64,000 nucleotides of DNA from Ixodes scapularis (lineage: Eukaryota > Arthropoda > Arachnida > Ixodida > Ixodidae), in NCBI RefSeq assembly GCF_016920785.2, contig NW_024609846.1:82903816-82967815 (forward strand), written 5' to 3'. Position numbers and translations under genes: made by a program. Below, piece by piece: positions 20,811 through 32,522 of the stretch. Position 1 is the stretch's first letter. Each line of letters begins with the position of its first letter. The notes under the pieces were generated by a model, which was not told where the DNA came from, did not search any database, and saw nothing but the letters and a program-made list of their open reading frames with translations.

Positions 20811-22914
20811 CTATTCTGGGGTTTGGTAAACTCTTTCTAGGACCACATCACCTCCCCCTTCCCCCATTGCTTTGCTCCACACATGAGAAGATTGGATGCC
20901 TTTCGATGGGGTTACCTTCTCCCACCCCTTCCTTTTAAGCTCCCGATAGCGGGACAGCTCCTCTTGGTCGATGAAGAGAAGCGTTATCCCCTTGATTTTC
21001 TGGGCGAGAGCTTCAACGAACGTACGCGCGTTAGTTATGGAGCTCAGCTCAGTTGTTTTCAAGTTATGCAGTGACGCCTGATGCTTCAGCACACCACCCA
21101 CTCCATCGCTTTGGCCGTGCCCTGACGCCGAGTAGATCCACCTGCTGACAACAAACTTCTTCTGAAATTCGTGTAATTGGTGCCGATTTTCGAAATGGCT
21201 TGGAGCGCCGTCCGAAACATAGATTAGCTCCAAAAAAACGGGCAAGAGTTCCTCGAGCCTGTCTTCAATCATTGTGAGCACAAAGAGCGCGTGTGCAGAA
21301 TCATGACAGGTATCGTCACTCACGACGCCGAAACTTAGTGTTCCCTTCGTGGTCGTCGCAACGCAGGTGAAGATTGTCACGATCTTGGTTTTCCAGTGGT
21401 AACCCTGCAGTGCACGTTGGAGCACAATACTCCAGTTTTCGGCGAAATCAAAGTGGAGGACTACGACACGTGGCTTCACATTTGCTTTTTCAAGCCATAT
21501 GGCTCTCTGTTGTGCGCGCCGAATATAATAGTAGGGTGTGTATTTCTTCGTCCACTTGATGAGTTCGTTAAGAAAAGCAGTGGCCTCCAAATGTTTTTTC
21601 ACCAACTCGCCACAAGATTCCCACAGTGCCAACTCCAGTTCATCTTCAGCGCTCATCCCTAGCATCTCGAGGGATATGCCCTTCCGGTTCGAACAGGCTT
21701 CACACCTCAGCAAGAAGCAGTTTTGGGAAGGATTTTCACAAAGAAAAATTTTCTGGACGTCTTCAAAGGTCTTCAAAGGACGTCTTCCCCGCCGCATTTG
21801 ACAGAGATGCCAGACAGAGTATGAAGTTGGCGCAGCATACACACACACACTCTTCATGTACGGGGTGTTTCTTAACCCACTTGGGCCGAAGAGAATACAA
21901 TTTTGCTAGGCCCATTTTTGACTCGGGATTGGCCGCCTTGAATTCTTTGTGGGTTTCCCTAATAGATCTCGTCATAAATCGCTTCGTGACGAAGACTTCC
22001 TGACCATCAATAAAAAGCCTTACGACATCCTTTTTGTTCGGGATTTGTCTTGAGCAGTCTTTCGCATGTGATGTGTAGTAAGTCAACGCAAGAGCGACAT
22101 CGTTTTCGTTGAGAGCATGTCCTTGGTATGGGTCAGGAGACGCCCAGACCCCCTTTTTTTTCAGCTTTCTTGATTGGTCAAAAGCATGCTTCGTCACTTC
22201 AGGAATTGCTTTCAGGATATCTTTCTTTTTGAGGTTAGATGGAAAGAGAGTTAAGAGGCGGTAGCGTTTTACCTGCGACGTGCTCTTGACGTAGGCTGCT
22301 CGTAAATTGCTGACCCAGTCGGAGCACGAGGAGCATGGATCTTCTTTGTCTGTGCCCGTAGGTTCTCCGTACACGTCACTTAGTTTACGACCAATTTTCT
22401 TTTTGAAGTCCGCGGTTATCTCGGATTTTTTTCGCTTAACATAGCCGGTACGACTTCGTGGGGTCACGCTAGAAGGGAGTTTAAGTGGTGTCACACTTAC
22501 TTCGGCAGCATCAATTGCTTCAGACACTCCTTGGACCAGGGCTTCCTCGTCAACGAATGATCTGTCCGCTGGTTTCAGGGATGATGACGATGAGATTGAT
22601 GACAACATTTCCTGTCCTTGCCTATGTTCTTCAATCTGACCCTAAAACATTGTGTAGCCGTTATTGCACAGAACATCTCCAGGGCTTACGCGCTGGGCGT
22701 CCTCAGCCGGTAGAACTTGCTTAAGAAAACTTAGGTTTAGCTCCGAGACTTGACGAAAATGGCGTCCGTAAAACACTATTCTCTTGTGTCTCCTTGAATA
22801 GTCGGCGCACACTTTCCGGTTTGAACTGAATAATGTATTAGCCATGGCAGTAACGAACACTTCTGGCTTTCTGAAACCAGGAGCAGTTTTAAGTTCATCC
22901 AGCTCAGACAGCAC
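20811..22914 (-). pseudogene. DDE-type transposase, disabled
   Basis: The coding path runs from 22914 through 22608 to 20811. The N-terminal part has VFVTAMANTLFSSNRK and a basic middle; then come TRSIRETHKEFKAANPESKM and LYSLRPKWVKKH with a cysteine cluster. The C-terminal catalytic-looking half has VVLHFDFAENW, SFGVVSDDTCHDSAHA, IYVSDGAPSHFENRH and SASGHGQSDGVGGVLKHQ. The aspartates in HFDFAENW and VSDGA are good candidates for the first two metal ligands of an RNase H-fold transposase. It is broken by an in-frame TAG (22642-22644) and by a frameshift from a 10-bp duplication (21759-21778). Splicing around the TAG cannot be excluded. It would mobilise the element that contains it. Confidence 0.7.
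21759..21778 (-). repeat. 10-bp tandem duplication (gtcttcaaag x2) causing frameshift
   Basis: The unit gtcttcaaag occurs at 21759-21768 and again at 21769-21778. With two copies the upstream frame ends shortly after SFEDL, while the downstream frame carries TFEDVQKIF. One copy would keep a single frame. Confidence 0.8.
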
Positions 22915-23151
22915 AGAGGTAGAATGAGTACCAGCTTTCCACCGTGGCTTAGGAATTCAAGTAAAGAGCCAGAAAGGTACCGAGAAGGCTATTATCAGTT
23001 AGAAGACGTGCGAAGATTCGGCTTCCTTTGGGTCCCCAATCTTCCCGTCGATCCATACTTAAACATTCGCTCTCCGCCTTGCGCGTAATCTGAGTGCCAC
23101 GCAGCAGCGGCGTCTCTTTTAGTGCCCGCGGATTAGTGGCACGGTTGTGTT

Positions 23152-23297
23152 AAGGGGTGTCCAAACAGCACACTATAAAACGCACGACTCCGACAAATCG
23201 TGAAAATTGAAGCGGGCGTGAAGCGGGCGCGTCCGCTTCAATTTTCAAGATTTGTCGGAGTCGTGCGTTTTGTAGCGTCCTGTTTGGACACCCCTTT
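23152..23297. mobile_element. palindromic MITE, copy 1
   Basis: A near-perfect palindrome starts aaggggtgtccaaac and ends gtttggacacccctt, with an inner cgcacgactccgacaaatcg and its complement. A second copy lies at 23502-23646. It sits inside the long-TIR transposon. Confidence 0.85.
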
Positions 23298-23501
23298 AGA
23301 AGGACGAGGAGGGGAGCTTGGAGAGACAGAGGGGGGCTTGCGACGTAGGCTCTAACCTCTAAACGCCTGTTCTCCCGACAATCAGGTTTTCCGTGTCGGT
23401 CGCATCCAAAGGCATAATCCTTAGAGGCTCCAGGACCCCGACGAAAATAGAGGCGGTAGCCCCGTGATGTTCAAGATGAAGTATTCTATACACGCCGCCT
23501 G

Positions 23502-23646
23502 AAGGGGTGCCCAAACCGGACACTACAAAACGCACGACTCCGACAAATCGTGAAAATTGAAGCGGGCGCGAAGCGGGCGCGTCCGCTTCAATCTTCACGA
23601 TTTGTCAGAGTCGTGCGTTTTGTAGTGTCCTGTTTGGACACCCCTT
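23502..23646. mobile_element. palindromic MITE, copy 2
   Basis: This is the same family as 23152-23297 with the same ends and stem. The left arm differs at a few bases (ggggtgcccaaaccgg). The two copies bracket about 200 bp of unrelated sequence. Confidence 0.85.
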
Positions 23647-23834
23647 GACTGGGGTGGCATCTGTAAAATTTCGGAGCCGAAAGCCAAAGGCCTCAGAGGA
23701 CTTCTCTAACGATCTGCATTCCCCCGTATTGGGAAAAAAGATGCGCTCGCACTTGTGAATACGGACTGCTAAGTAACTGTTTTTTGAAGAACACTACTCA
23801 AAACTTTTTTCAATGTTTATGGTTGGATATTAGG

Positions 23835-24600
23835 TAACTGCTAGCGATAAATAGAAAACCTTATATAGGCCAAAATCTGCTCAGCAGAGCGCCTGTGCGA
23901 AGTCCCGTTCAAAACGCTCATAGCACGAGATTCGAGTCTTAATAGCGGCCATACAAACAATATATTACAATTTCTGTCGGTAGTTCCTGATAGACTACTA
24001 TATTAACTAACTGTGAATAAAAAATGAAAAAAATAAAACGTGGTTTTTTTTAGAAAATCGACTTCAAACTTGCCAGTTTTTCGAAATATTCGTTTTTCAG
24101 GCACATGTAGCGCATTATATACTTGTGGCAAAATGTTGAAATTATACTCAAAAGAAAGAGCATAATCGGTTCTTTACGGTGATATAAAAATTATAAACAT
24201 ATGTTGATTAGGTCACACAGCGCAGCTTGCTGAACTTCGTCAAATATCGTCACAGAGAGGCGGTTTGACAAATAAAAAAAAATCATTAAGAATGTTATGA
24301 CCTAGACGCTTAATTAGCATGAAAAAGCCTATGTCTAGAGTGTTCCCAAAAAGTTATATTGATGTAGCGTAAAAAGTAGGGAAAAGGGATGGAGTGAAAT
24401 ATGCCACCTCCGATAGGCTGGAAAAACATCAATTTCCACCTTGACCGCTTCAACGGTCCATAACTTGAGAAAGAAAAATCCGACGAAATAACCGTTTGCT
24501 TCTTCTTTTATTATAGGAATTGCCCCAAAAGATATATTTTTTTCGTCAAAATTAAAAATTCGACCCTAAATCCGTGCCTGAGTTGAGATGAAATCACCCA
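23835..24600. repeat. right terminal inverted repeat
   Basis: This is the reverse complement of 19137-19905; see the transposon entry. Confidence 0.85.
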
Positions 24601-25224
24601 TAATATTTAATTACTCCCCGAATATTTAACATAAAAAGAGCCGATACCTTAAAGATTAACAAATAAATGCACCCACAACTTATCTGAAAGATGCTATGCA
24701 TATCTTTTCTGGCGTTTTTATCATCGATAAGAACGTGTAAAGGTGATTTGGGAGAGCCTTAATCAAATTTTTGGTTGTGAAGTTGATTTCAACAACTGTC
24801 TTCCTGACACATATGTAACTTCTCAAACATATATAAGTATTGCCCCTTTTATGTGATAGACAGCTTTTTTTGTGTGTCTGTGGGGTGGACAAAAACAAAG
24901 TACACGGGAGCGCGTGGCGGAACTACATGGCGATTACACACGCAGACCGTCAGAAAGTGACGAATTAAGTAGCTGCCATGTTGAGTAGAGCATAATATAC
25001 TGCTTAGTTATGTTTAACAAAAAAATCGTCAGTTAGCAAGGGTGGCACTCATTTGCCAATTGAATTGACCGGCGGAAGAAGTGTCTGGACGACAAGCGTC
25101 CATTTTTCCTCCGCTCTCTTCGTTTGCTGTTTAAACAACACAACAAGAAAAACTTCGACTTAAGAGGTAATTTGATAACTACCAACATTAACGGACAAAG
25201 CAAGGCGGTGGAGGCCCGTCTCCC
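24601..25224. other. unassigned DNA
   Basis: AT-rich with no gene or repeat I recognise. Confidence 0.35.
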
Positions 25225-26368
25225 CCTCCATGACGTTTTCCAACCCTATTTACTATGACCAACTTAATCGATTCTTCCAGCTGGTTGTTCAGCCCTTCTT
25301 ACACACCAAGAATGGAGGACTCTGGAGAAACACCTGAGAAAAAATTATGTCTGTCCTCGGGCGATGCAAGCACTTCCAACTTCTCACTAGGAGACTAAAT
25401 TGACATTGATCTTGACGAGAAAGCTTTCACAACAGTGACATACCACAAAAAACGCACTGAAGGCATCGCCATCGGCTTCAAGTCAACGAAAGCACAGTCT
25501 TTCTGGCAAGTAAACCCTAACCGTATAACAAACGAAATTGTCACCACAGCACAAGAGGAAGTGAACTCACATAAAATCACTAACGATAGAAGCCTTGTGG
25601 TAAGCGTTGCCTCTTCGTCGTCAGCAAATAAGCCTTTAGCTTTAAAAGCTGTTGCTGGAATTGATGTCGCGGAAAATGTGCCACAGTCTTACTCAAAGAG
25701 TCTGGGAAAGATAAAAAAAATGTTCCAAATAAGTACACTGATGAACAACTCCTGAGTATCTCACGGACAAAGAGTCTGCAAACCGGAAAATCGTTTACGT
25801 ACTTCAAGGTGACGAAAGTGTCGTCAAGCATCCACGGGATAGCGTCATCTTACAACTTACGGAAGATTGCCCAATGCCCACGCGAGGTTTCCTATGATTC
25901 ACCAGTTACCCGGTGGAACAATACTTTGGACAGACGTTAGGCTGTTTCGGCTGCCAAAGGCATGGACACGTGGCTAATGCGTGTCGCGGACCACAGCAAT
26001 GCAAGGTGTGTGCAGGCCCACATAACTATAAAGAATGCTGCTCAAGAAACCATCCCAAGTGCGCAAACTGTGGTTGACCACATGCTGCATCATTCGTGGG
26101 TTGTGTGCGAAACAAAGAGATAGGAGCATTACGCGAACACGAACTGATTCACGTCAAGACGACTAAGCGTAATTCGCCACCGCCAAATCCACGGGCAGTG
26201 AGACCTGTGGCTTCTCCGCCTCCAAAACCAATGCAGAAAAGATCAAGGTATACCTACGCTGAAGCCATCGGAGCTGCCGGACCAGGGGCACCACCACCAG
26301 AGGCACCGCCGGTACCGCACCCACCACCGATACCACTACGGCTTCCTAGACGAAGCACTGGGCGGTGA
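25225..26368 (+). pseudogene. LINE ORF1 (gag-like) remnant
   Basis: A broken plus-strand protein has three zinc knuckles: CFGCQRHGHVANAC, CKVCAGPHNYKEC and CANCG-stop-PHAASFVGC (about 25940-26105). A proline-rich tail follows (SPPPNPRAVRP, APPPEAPPVPHPPP). The upstream frame SFWQVNPNRITNE belongs to the same gag. Stops interrupt it in at least three places, one within the last knuckle. No matching ORF2 follows, so this is a truncated dead copy of a Jockey/R1-like element. Confidence 0.7.
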
Positions 26369-27235
26369 CCTTGTTGACGCAGTGATAACTGCGCTGTATT
26401 ACTGATTCAACTCTGATACACGGCTGCCTTAGTGCTAAGTTGTATTCAAGTCGGCGCTGAGTTAGCGTTGTTCCCAATGTTAAGTAAGCGTTCCGCTATA
26501 TGTATGAATTGTCTTTTATGGCGGTGAAATCTAGCCATTTTCTGGCTTGGTGTTTTGTCTGCTCTCGAGCACATGAAAGGGCGTTTCCGCACTTGAGCGG
26601 TATACGAATGTCCTGTGCAGGCCACAGAAAAACAACACCTCGGCAGCACACTCTGTCGAGGCTCTCGCTACAGACTGGCACGCCGCAGGTTCTAAATCTG
26701 GCAGGTCAGGGTCCGCACAGGCGTTGTACCAACGAGAATTCGTGCAATCGTGGCATGGTTGATGCCCTTTAAATATTCATGATAGTGGTCCGTACCGCGC
26801 TGCTCATATTAATACGCCTTGACAGCAGAGACACAAGTGTAGTCTCTACTCATATGGGCAGACACCATAACTTCTTGTCCTTCCAGAAAACCGTAGCATA
26901 AGTTTGACTATTGAAGTGTGTTTTATTTAGTATTGCGCTTGCTGGTGCATTGGGCCTTGAACTCATTCATCTGGATCACTTCTTGAAGCTTTACATTTCT
27001 TCCATCTTCATCCGCTTCTGGGCCTTAGAAGCGACGTAAAAAGAAACCTCTGTGATCGGCCTGTAATGGTGTTGGAAGCAGCGGGACGTATTAAAGAAAT
27101 GTAGTGTAAAATTACGGGCGGAATGCTTCGCCGAAGTAACCAAAGCTCCGCACAACCTGGTATGCACGGGTGGTTCCATGCGTACGTGCCAAATTGTGCG
27201 AAGTACCAGTGAGATTTTTTTTTTTTTGTGGCATC
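26369..27235. other. unassigned DNA
   Basis: I see no gene. The short frame on either strand near 26446-26772 has no recognisable motif. Confidence 0.3.
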
Positions 27236-28410
27236 CTCTCAGTGCTGGGGAAAGTACATCTAAATATAGTACTTGAAGGGAAGTACAAAGTAAGTGAGAG
27301 GTTACGTATTAAAGTGGCAAGTACACTGGGCGCAATGTACTTTAAGTAAAATAACACAGATAGTATGTACTTGTAAAGTAAAGTACAAGTATATTTTTAA
27401 ACACACCTTTCACGATGCCCCAGCTTTCACTTCCTATACAGTGTTTTTTTTTTTTTTTTTTAACTTGTATGCATTGCTTTAGGAGTAGAGGATGCAAGCT
27501 GGCGCCGTGGTCCGTGAACGTTTCACCGCTCCTTCAAAAAAGTCGGGGAGACTTCGCTCTTCGCCACGACACGTCACGGCAAACCACGGCTCCCCGCCCC
27601 GTGACGTGTTCTGTGACGAACCACTAAATGCTACCAATCACGCTCACGAGCGGTGTTGAGAGCAGGTCAAGGTTTCGTTTGGCAAGGCTTGCGTAAAGGC
27701 GGGCGTTGCGGCGGGACGACCGGCCCGACTACCGAATGCAACGAAATGCACGGGGCACGTGGACACAGGTTGGGCCAGTCACATCGCTTCCCCTTTTCCG
27801 ATTGACCACGGCTTGCCGCGGCTTGCTGTATTGTTCAAACCGGAAAACGGAGAGCGAATCCAGCCTTCTTTGACGTAGCGGTGAAACGTTCACGGACACG
27901 GCGCCAGTCTGCATACTGCATACTGGCAGCATCAATTATTTTCGGATATGGCGTTGGATAAAGTCAAGTCTACAAAGGATATTCGTTTTAGTTTCGCTGG
28001 TGGCTGACGAACTCTCTAACACAAACAACTTATAAGACACTTATTTGTATAGATTTTATAGCAGCCACCATTACTTCACTCAAAGAGATGACAGGTTGAC
28101 GCCTCGAAAAACGTTGTGCGTTTTTACATCAGGATACAACACTTGTTTGTTAGCGGTTGCACTTGACCTTGCTGGAAAAACTAAGGACACGTGCGCGTTG
28201 TTCTTGAATGATGCGCTCACTGTCACCGAGACCGAATTCGCGGAATGTACTTTGAAGTCGGAAGTTATACTTTTCTCGGAAAGTAAAAGTAAACAATACT
28301 TCAAGTAAAGTACAAGTACTTACTCAGAGAATGTACTTCAAGTAAAGTACAAGATTTCAAAACCTACTTGAAGTAGTACTTTATAAGTAGAATGTATTTA
28401 AAGTAATTCC
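27236..28410. mobile_element. hAT-like nonautonomous element, right end lost
   Basis: It begins cagtgctggggaaagtac and is dense in aagtac/gtactt subterminal words at both ends (27240-27400 and 28240-28400). These are hallmarks of hAT MITEs. The right terminus is not seen; a palindromic MITE begins where it should be (28412). A nested inverted repeat occupies 27491-27914. Confidence 0.55.
27491..27914. mobile_element. nested inverted-repeat element
   Basis: The termini ctggcgccgtggtccgtgaa and ttcacggacacggcgccag are inverted, followed on the inside by cgtttcaccgct and its complement. It is about 424 bp with no transposase and lies inside the hAT-like element. Confidence 0.65.
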
Positions 28411-28411
28411 T

Positions 28412-28597
28412 AAAGGCCCGTTCACACCCTTGCGACCGAGTAAGACCGAGAGAGACCAGACCGGCTTTTAGGCCTCTTGCGATGTCTTAGGACCAGCTCC
28501 GCTGCAGCGCATCCGGTCCTAAGACGTCGCAAGAGGCTTAAAAACTGGTCCGGTCTCTCACGGTCTTACTCGGTCGCAAGAGTGTGAACGGGCCTTT
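28412..28597. mobile_element. palindromic MITE (family P), copy 1
   Basis: It is a nearly complete palindrome of about 186 bp: aaaggcccgttcacac ... gtgtgaacgggccttt, with the stem cctcttgcgatgtcttagga and its complement around a ctccgctgcagcgc loop. Relatives lie at 28598-28790 and 32336-32522. Confidence 0.85.
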
Positions 28598-28790
28598 ACC
28601 CAGTCCCAAGAGTGTGAACGGACCTTAACACTTTTGTTTGACTACAACCGACTGAGGCAAGACCGGTTTTTAAGCCTCTTGTGACCGCTTACGACCAGCT
28701 CCGCAGCAGAGCATCCGGTCGAAAGAGGCTTAAAAACCGGTCTGGTCTCTCTCGGTCGTACTCGCTTCCAAGTATGTGAACGGGCTTTTA
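28598..28790. mobile_element. palindromic MITE (family P), copy 2, rearranged
   Basis: A right-end remnant (agagtgtgaacggacctt, about 28610-28628) is followed by a second copy whose left end is degraded and whose right end reads gtgaacgggctttta. It lies head to tail with copy 1. Confidence 0.75.
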
Positions 28791-30347
28791 TGGTTTCTCC
28801 CTTTTAAGTCACGGTAAGAATATAAGTGCGGAAACGAGCTCGTGTAAATTTGATCATATAATACCTAGTGTAAATTGATCATGACAGCGAAACCTCTCGG
28901 GGTTTACGTCATGGACAGAATATACCTTAATAGGTGTGATCCTGGTGAATTATCGGCAGTGGCGAATGGCAAGATAAAATTTTGCGCATCGTTTTCCTGG
29001 TTCCCAGCATTTTTTTTTTTTACATATTGAAAAATGAACTAAAACAATTTAACATCGCATTATCTCAATCGCTTTGCACCTTTTCAAGATAGGTCGTTTT
29101 GGAGAAAATATTACCTATTTTTTCTTTGTTTATTGTGCAGTTTGTAGTTTTTGAACACACACACACAAAGGTCTAGGTTTTCTGATACTTGTATACTCGT
29201 GAGGTTAACTTGAATGCAATTAACGGTTATGAAAGTTTCAACGGTAACTGACTGCTTAATAAATGCAGAAAGTGACGTAGTATAAAAACGCTTCGTGATT
29301 CGCTCTTCGTCTTTCTTATCGGCTGATGCTACGACCTAATTCGATACGGAGCGTTAATGAGATGTTCCGCACTCGTCACGCCCTGCGTTTCTTAAACTGT
29401 CAGTAACTTTAGTATATATAATCGCAAAAATGCTTTAACACCCATACAAAAGATACTATTGGCTCTGAAGGCTTTCTTCAAAGGGAGCAACGAAACGAAG
29501 CCCAGCTGTAAAACACCAAGACGGTCTCGCAAGAGTGAGGAGCTATACAGGACAACTCACGCGCTGTTGAAACGTAGTTTCCTGTAAAGCTGTGTCAGGA
29601 TGTCAATCAGCTGAAGCAACGAAGCCCCGAGCCACATGCTCACGTGACCCGAGATGTAAGTCACCAGGTCGGAGCGCTGCGAGTAAGACGCCACAATTCA
29701 TTCACGAAAAGAGGATAGCTGGAAAGAAGCGCCTCCTTTTGGCACACGTTTATTCGTTAAATTTAGTTTTACGTAAGTCCAATAGCCCCTTCCCTGGCTA
29801 ATAGCGAGCGCTCGGCGCGCGCTCGCCGAGCGGAGTCTTGTTCTCCTCGGGAGAAGCGAGCAATCTCTGTGTGCCGCTATCATTTTCATCACAGGCAAAA
29901 AGGAAAAGAGGTATGACATAATAGAAAAAAGCGCAAATGGTTTTTGTAGAGCCATTTCTCGAGAGCCGGTGAAGGTAGATAGAGAATGAATTAAAAATGA
30001 ATTTAATTGAAGTGCACTAAAAGGAGGGGGAGCGTTAGAAATACCAACAGTTTTAAGCTGAGGCACTTTGTATGGATGCGCAATCGACAAGACAACAGTG
30101 ACACACTTCCGCTTCTGCTTCCATATATGTGGTGCAAAAAAAGTTATGAGAGGAATCGAAACAGTGTCGCCACCCCTTCAAATGAGCAAAGGCGTTTGTT
30201 CGATGATATTGCACATGGCAGTGTATAGTAAACCATGATTAGCATTATTTAACATTTTGACGTGGAATACATTTTAAAGCATGGACATGTGGGAAAATAC
30301 CAACATAAAAAATACACATCAAAACCTACAGGGTCTGTTCAGGCAAG
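28791..30347. other. unassigned DNA
   Basis: No gene was recognised. A 130-codon minus frame at 29698-30090 and a 73-codon plus frame at 30007-30228 show no motif. Short AC and T runs are present. Confidence 0.3.
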
Positions 30348-30811
30348 ATACTTTACTCCCGAATGTATGGAGGGAACGAAATCATAAGGAGATTTAGAAA
30401 ACAAAATTTATTTCTCGAGAAAACAAAAAATTGTGACTGCGTCGAGGGGCAACCTCCTTTTGGCGTTTTGACATTTTGCCAAGTTTGACGGCACGTAATA
30501 GACAAAGTACAAATTATAGAAAACCTCACAAGTAACTGACTTACTGAAAAAAAAGCTTAAAAGAATTCTTTAAAGGTACTTAAAAACATTTCTTAGAAAG
30601 ATCTTAGAAGATCTCAGTAAGGGTTCTTTATAGTAAACTGATTCGCCAAAGTATAGCTGATAAAAACTTCTCAAAGGTTTTAGATAAAGAACCCTTTCAT
30701 TAAAGTGCCTAAAATTACTCTTGAAAAGTTCATAAAGACCTTTTATGAAAAGAGATAAAAAAAAACTTTCAAAAGTTTTTTACAAAGGACTTTGCATCAA
30801 AAGAAGCTTAA

Positions 30812-31552
30812 AGGGGCACTGACATCCCAAAGGTCGTATCTTTTTTAATCGTCTAAAGTGATGCAAGTTGTAATCATAGACACGCAAAAAAAAAAAAAAC
30901 GCATCGCGAAAAAAAAAAATTTTCGCGCGCGCGCGCGCCTTTTTAATTTTGGCGTTTATATCTCCCGCGTTCACCTCCTTGCTTCTTTTGATCGGTGACC
31001 TCAAAAATCAGAAAATTTAGAAGCTTTGTAGGCGACATTTCTATAACATTTAATTAGGGCAATCGTAAAACATGTTTTTTAACGGAATTGCTAACGCACT
31101 ACGGCCCCTCTTTTTGAAATACCCAAAATCAGAGTTCGGTGAGATGTCCCTTCCTGGATTTGTATCCTCCATCGGAAAACTTGACGGCGCTCGAGGAGTG
31201 GGTGACCCTGGGGTGACCGGCGAGCCGGGGAAGAAACCGGTTTTTTTCCCGCGCCGGTTCCCTTCTATCCCGCCTGCTCACGGCGGCAACGGCCAACGGC
31301 GCTTTGCTTCGAAGCGTGGAGAGGAGGTCCGAAAGAAAGTCGAGTTGCAGGAGACTGCAAAATTCGACTCACTGCACTGGCGCGGATCGCGCGGGAACTT
31401 CAAATACGGCATTTGGGAATTGTTTTTTTTTTTTTTTTTAATTCAGAAATATTAAATTCTTAAGTTTCGAATTTTGAGGGTAATGTCCCGGCATCGTTTT
31501 TAATCGTTACGGATAATAAAAATAAATATGAGTTTGATGTGTCAGTGCCCCT
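30812..31552. mobile_element. TTAA-flanked nonautonomous element (AGGGGCACTGACA ends)
   Basis: The termini aggggcactgaca and tgtcagtgcccct are inverted, with ttaa on both sides (30808-30811 and 31553-31556). It is 741 bp. The interior has a GC run (gcgcgcgcgc near 30936) and a 127-codon frame without recognisable motifs. Confidence 0.8.
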
Positions 31553-31556
31553 TTAA

Positions 31557-32037
31557 AGCCGTGGTCACACTGCTTATACATCATAGGAAAGCAGTCTGGA
31601 TACGACTTCGAACGCGAGTCACCGACAGGTCCGTCTTCAAATGCCGCAAGGCAGTGAGTTCAAGCGGAAACTTGGCACGCGGCATTTGAACCACGGATAT
31701 CCCTAGTAACAACTCTTATACGTATAATAAATCTATTTGTCCAATAAACGCATATGATTAAATGGGATCATATAAAAACATACAAGAACCTTTAAAGAAC
31801 ATATGAGGACGATTCTATAAGAAGTTATAAAAATCTCCTTATCAGTTTTTGATAAGTTCTTATATAATCTTTATGTTCGTATAAAGTTGCTTTATCCTCT
31901 TATATAATCTTGCTTGATCATATACGTCTACTGGACAAAGAAATTTCTTATACGTATGAGATTTTTCACTAGGGATTGCGGTGACTTGTGTTCGCAGACT
32001 GTCTTTTGTATGATGTATGAACAGTGTAAACCGGGCT
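31557..32037. mobile_element. TTAA-flanked MITE
   Basis: The left end agccgtggtcacactg and the right end cagtgtaaaccgggct are inverted with subterminal atacatcata words, and ttaa lies on both sides (31553-31556 and 32038-32041). Its left ttaa is the same one that ends the neighbouring element. Another MITE is nested at 31700-31975. Confidence 0.75.
31700..31975. mobile_element. MITE nested in the TTAA MITE
   Basis: The termini tccctagtaacaactcttat and ataagaaatttctttgtcc-like complement ending ctaggga are inverted over about 60 bp (attatacgtataag/ cgtatgagat, tttgtccaat/ctggacaaag). It is 276 bp and AT-rich. Confidence 0.7.
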
Positions 32038-32335
32038 TTAAGAAGCACCTTATAGGTTGTTTTTCTTTCTTTTTTTTAAGATCCCTTTAGGCGGTGCTTA
32101 AAATAACTTCTTTCGGGTGCAACATATGAAGAAGTCGAAGAACGTCTAAGAGCTTATTTACGACCAGATTTTTTTTAGAATGTTGTGCTAATATACACAA
32201 CAATGTGTGCAATTTTGGAAATTATTCCACGCGTCGAAAACGCTCAAACTTGGCTATATCAAAAATTTTCCTTTTATATTTGTGATTTATTAGCTCGTAT
32301 CTTTAAAATATAGCATTGTAGTTTTTTCACGTATT

Positions 32336-32522
32336 AAGGTCCGTTTACACTCTTGCAACCGAGTACGACCGAGAGAGACCAGACCGGTTTTTAATCCTCT
32401 TGCGACTCCTTAGGACCAGCTCCGCAGCAGCGCGCCCCGTCCTAAGAAGTCGCAAGAGGATTAAAAACCGGTCTTGTCTCCCTCAGTCGTACTCGGTTGC
32501 AAGAGTGTGAACGAGCCTTTAT
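32336..32522. mobile_element. palindromic MITE (family P), copy 3
   Basis: It runs aaggtccgtttacactcttg ... caagagtgtgaacgagcctt, with the same stem and ctccgcagcagcgc loop as the copies at 28412 and 28598. Confidence 0.85.

Larger units (their letters stand above)
19137..24600 (-). mobile_element. DNA transposon with about 770-bp terminal inverted repeats
   Basis: The 5464-bp element starts tgggtgatttcatctcaac and ends gttgagatgaaatcaccca. The outer about 770 bp on each side (19137-19905 and 23835-24600) are close reverse complements. The interior carries a disabled minus-strand transposase (20811-22914) and two palindromic MITEs (23152-23297, 23502-23646). A ta dinucleotide flanks both ends, so TA may be the duplication, although the left flank is a (TA)n run and is ambiguous. 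I cannot assign a superfamily: the transposase resembles invertebrate DDE-type proteins I know only as uncharacterised. Confidence 0.85.

Noticed and set aside
31072..31455. 127-codon plus frame
   Set aside because: It lies inside the TTAA element 30812-31552 and ends in a T-run; no recognisable protein.
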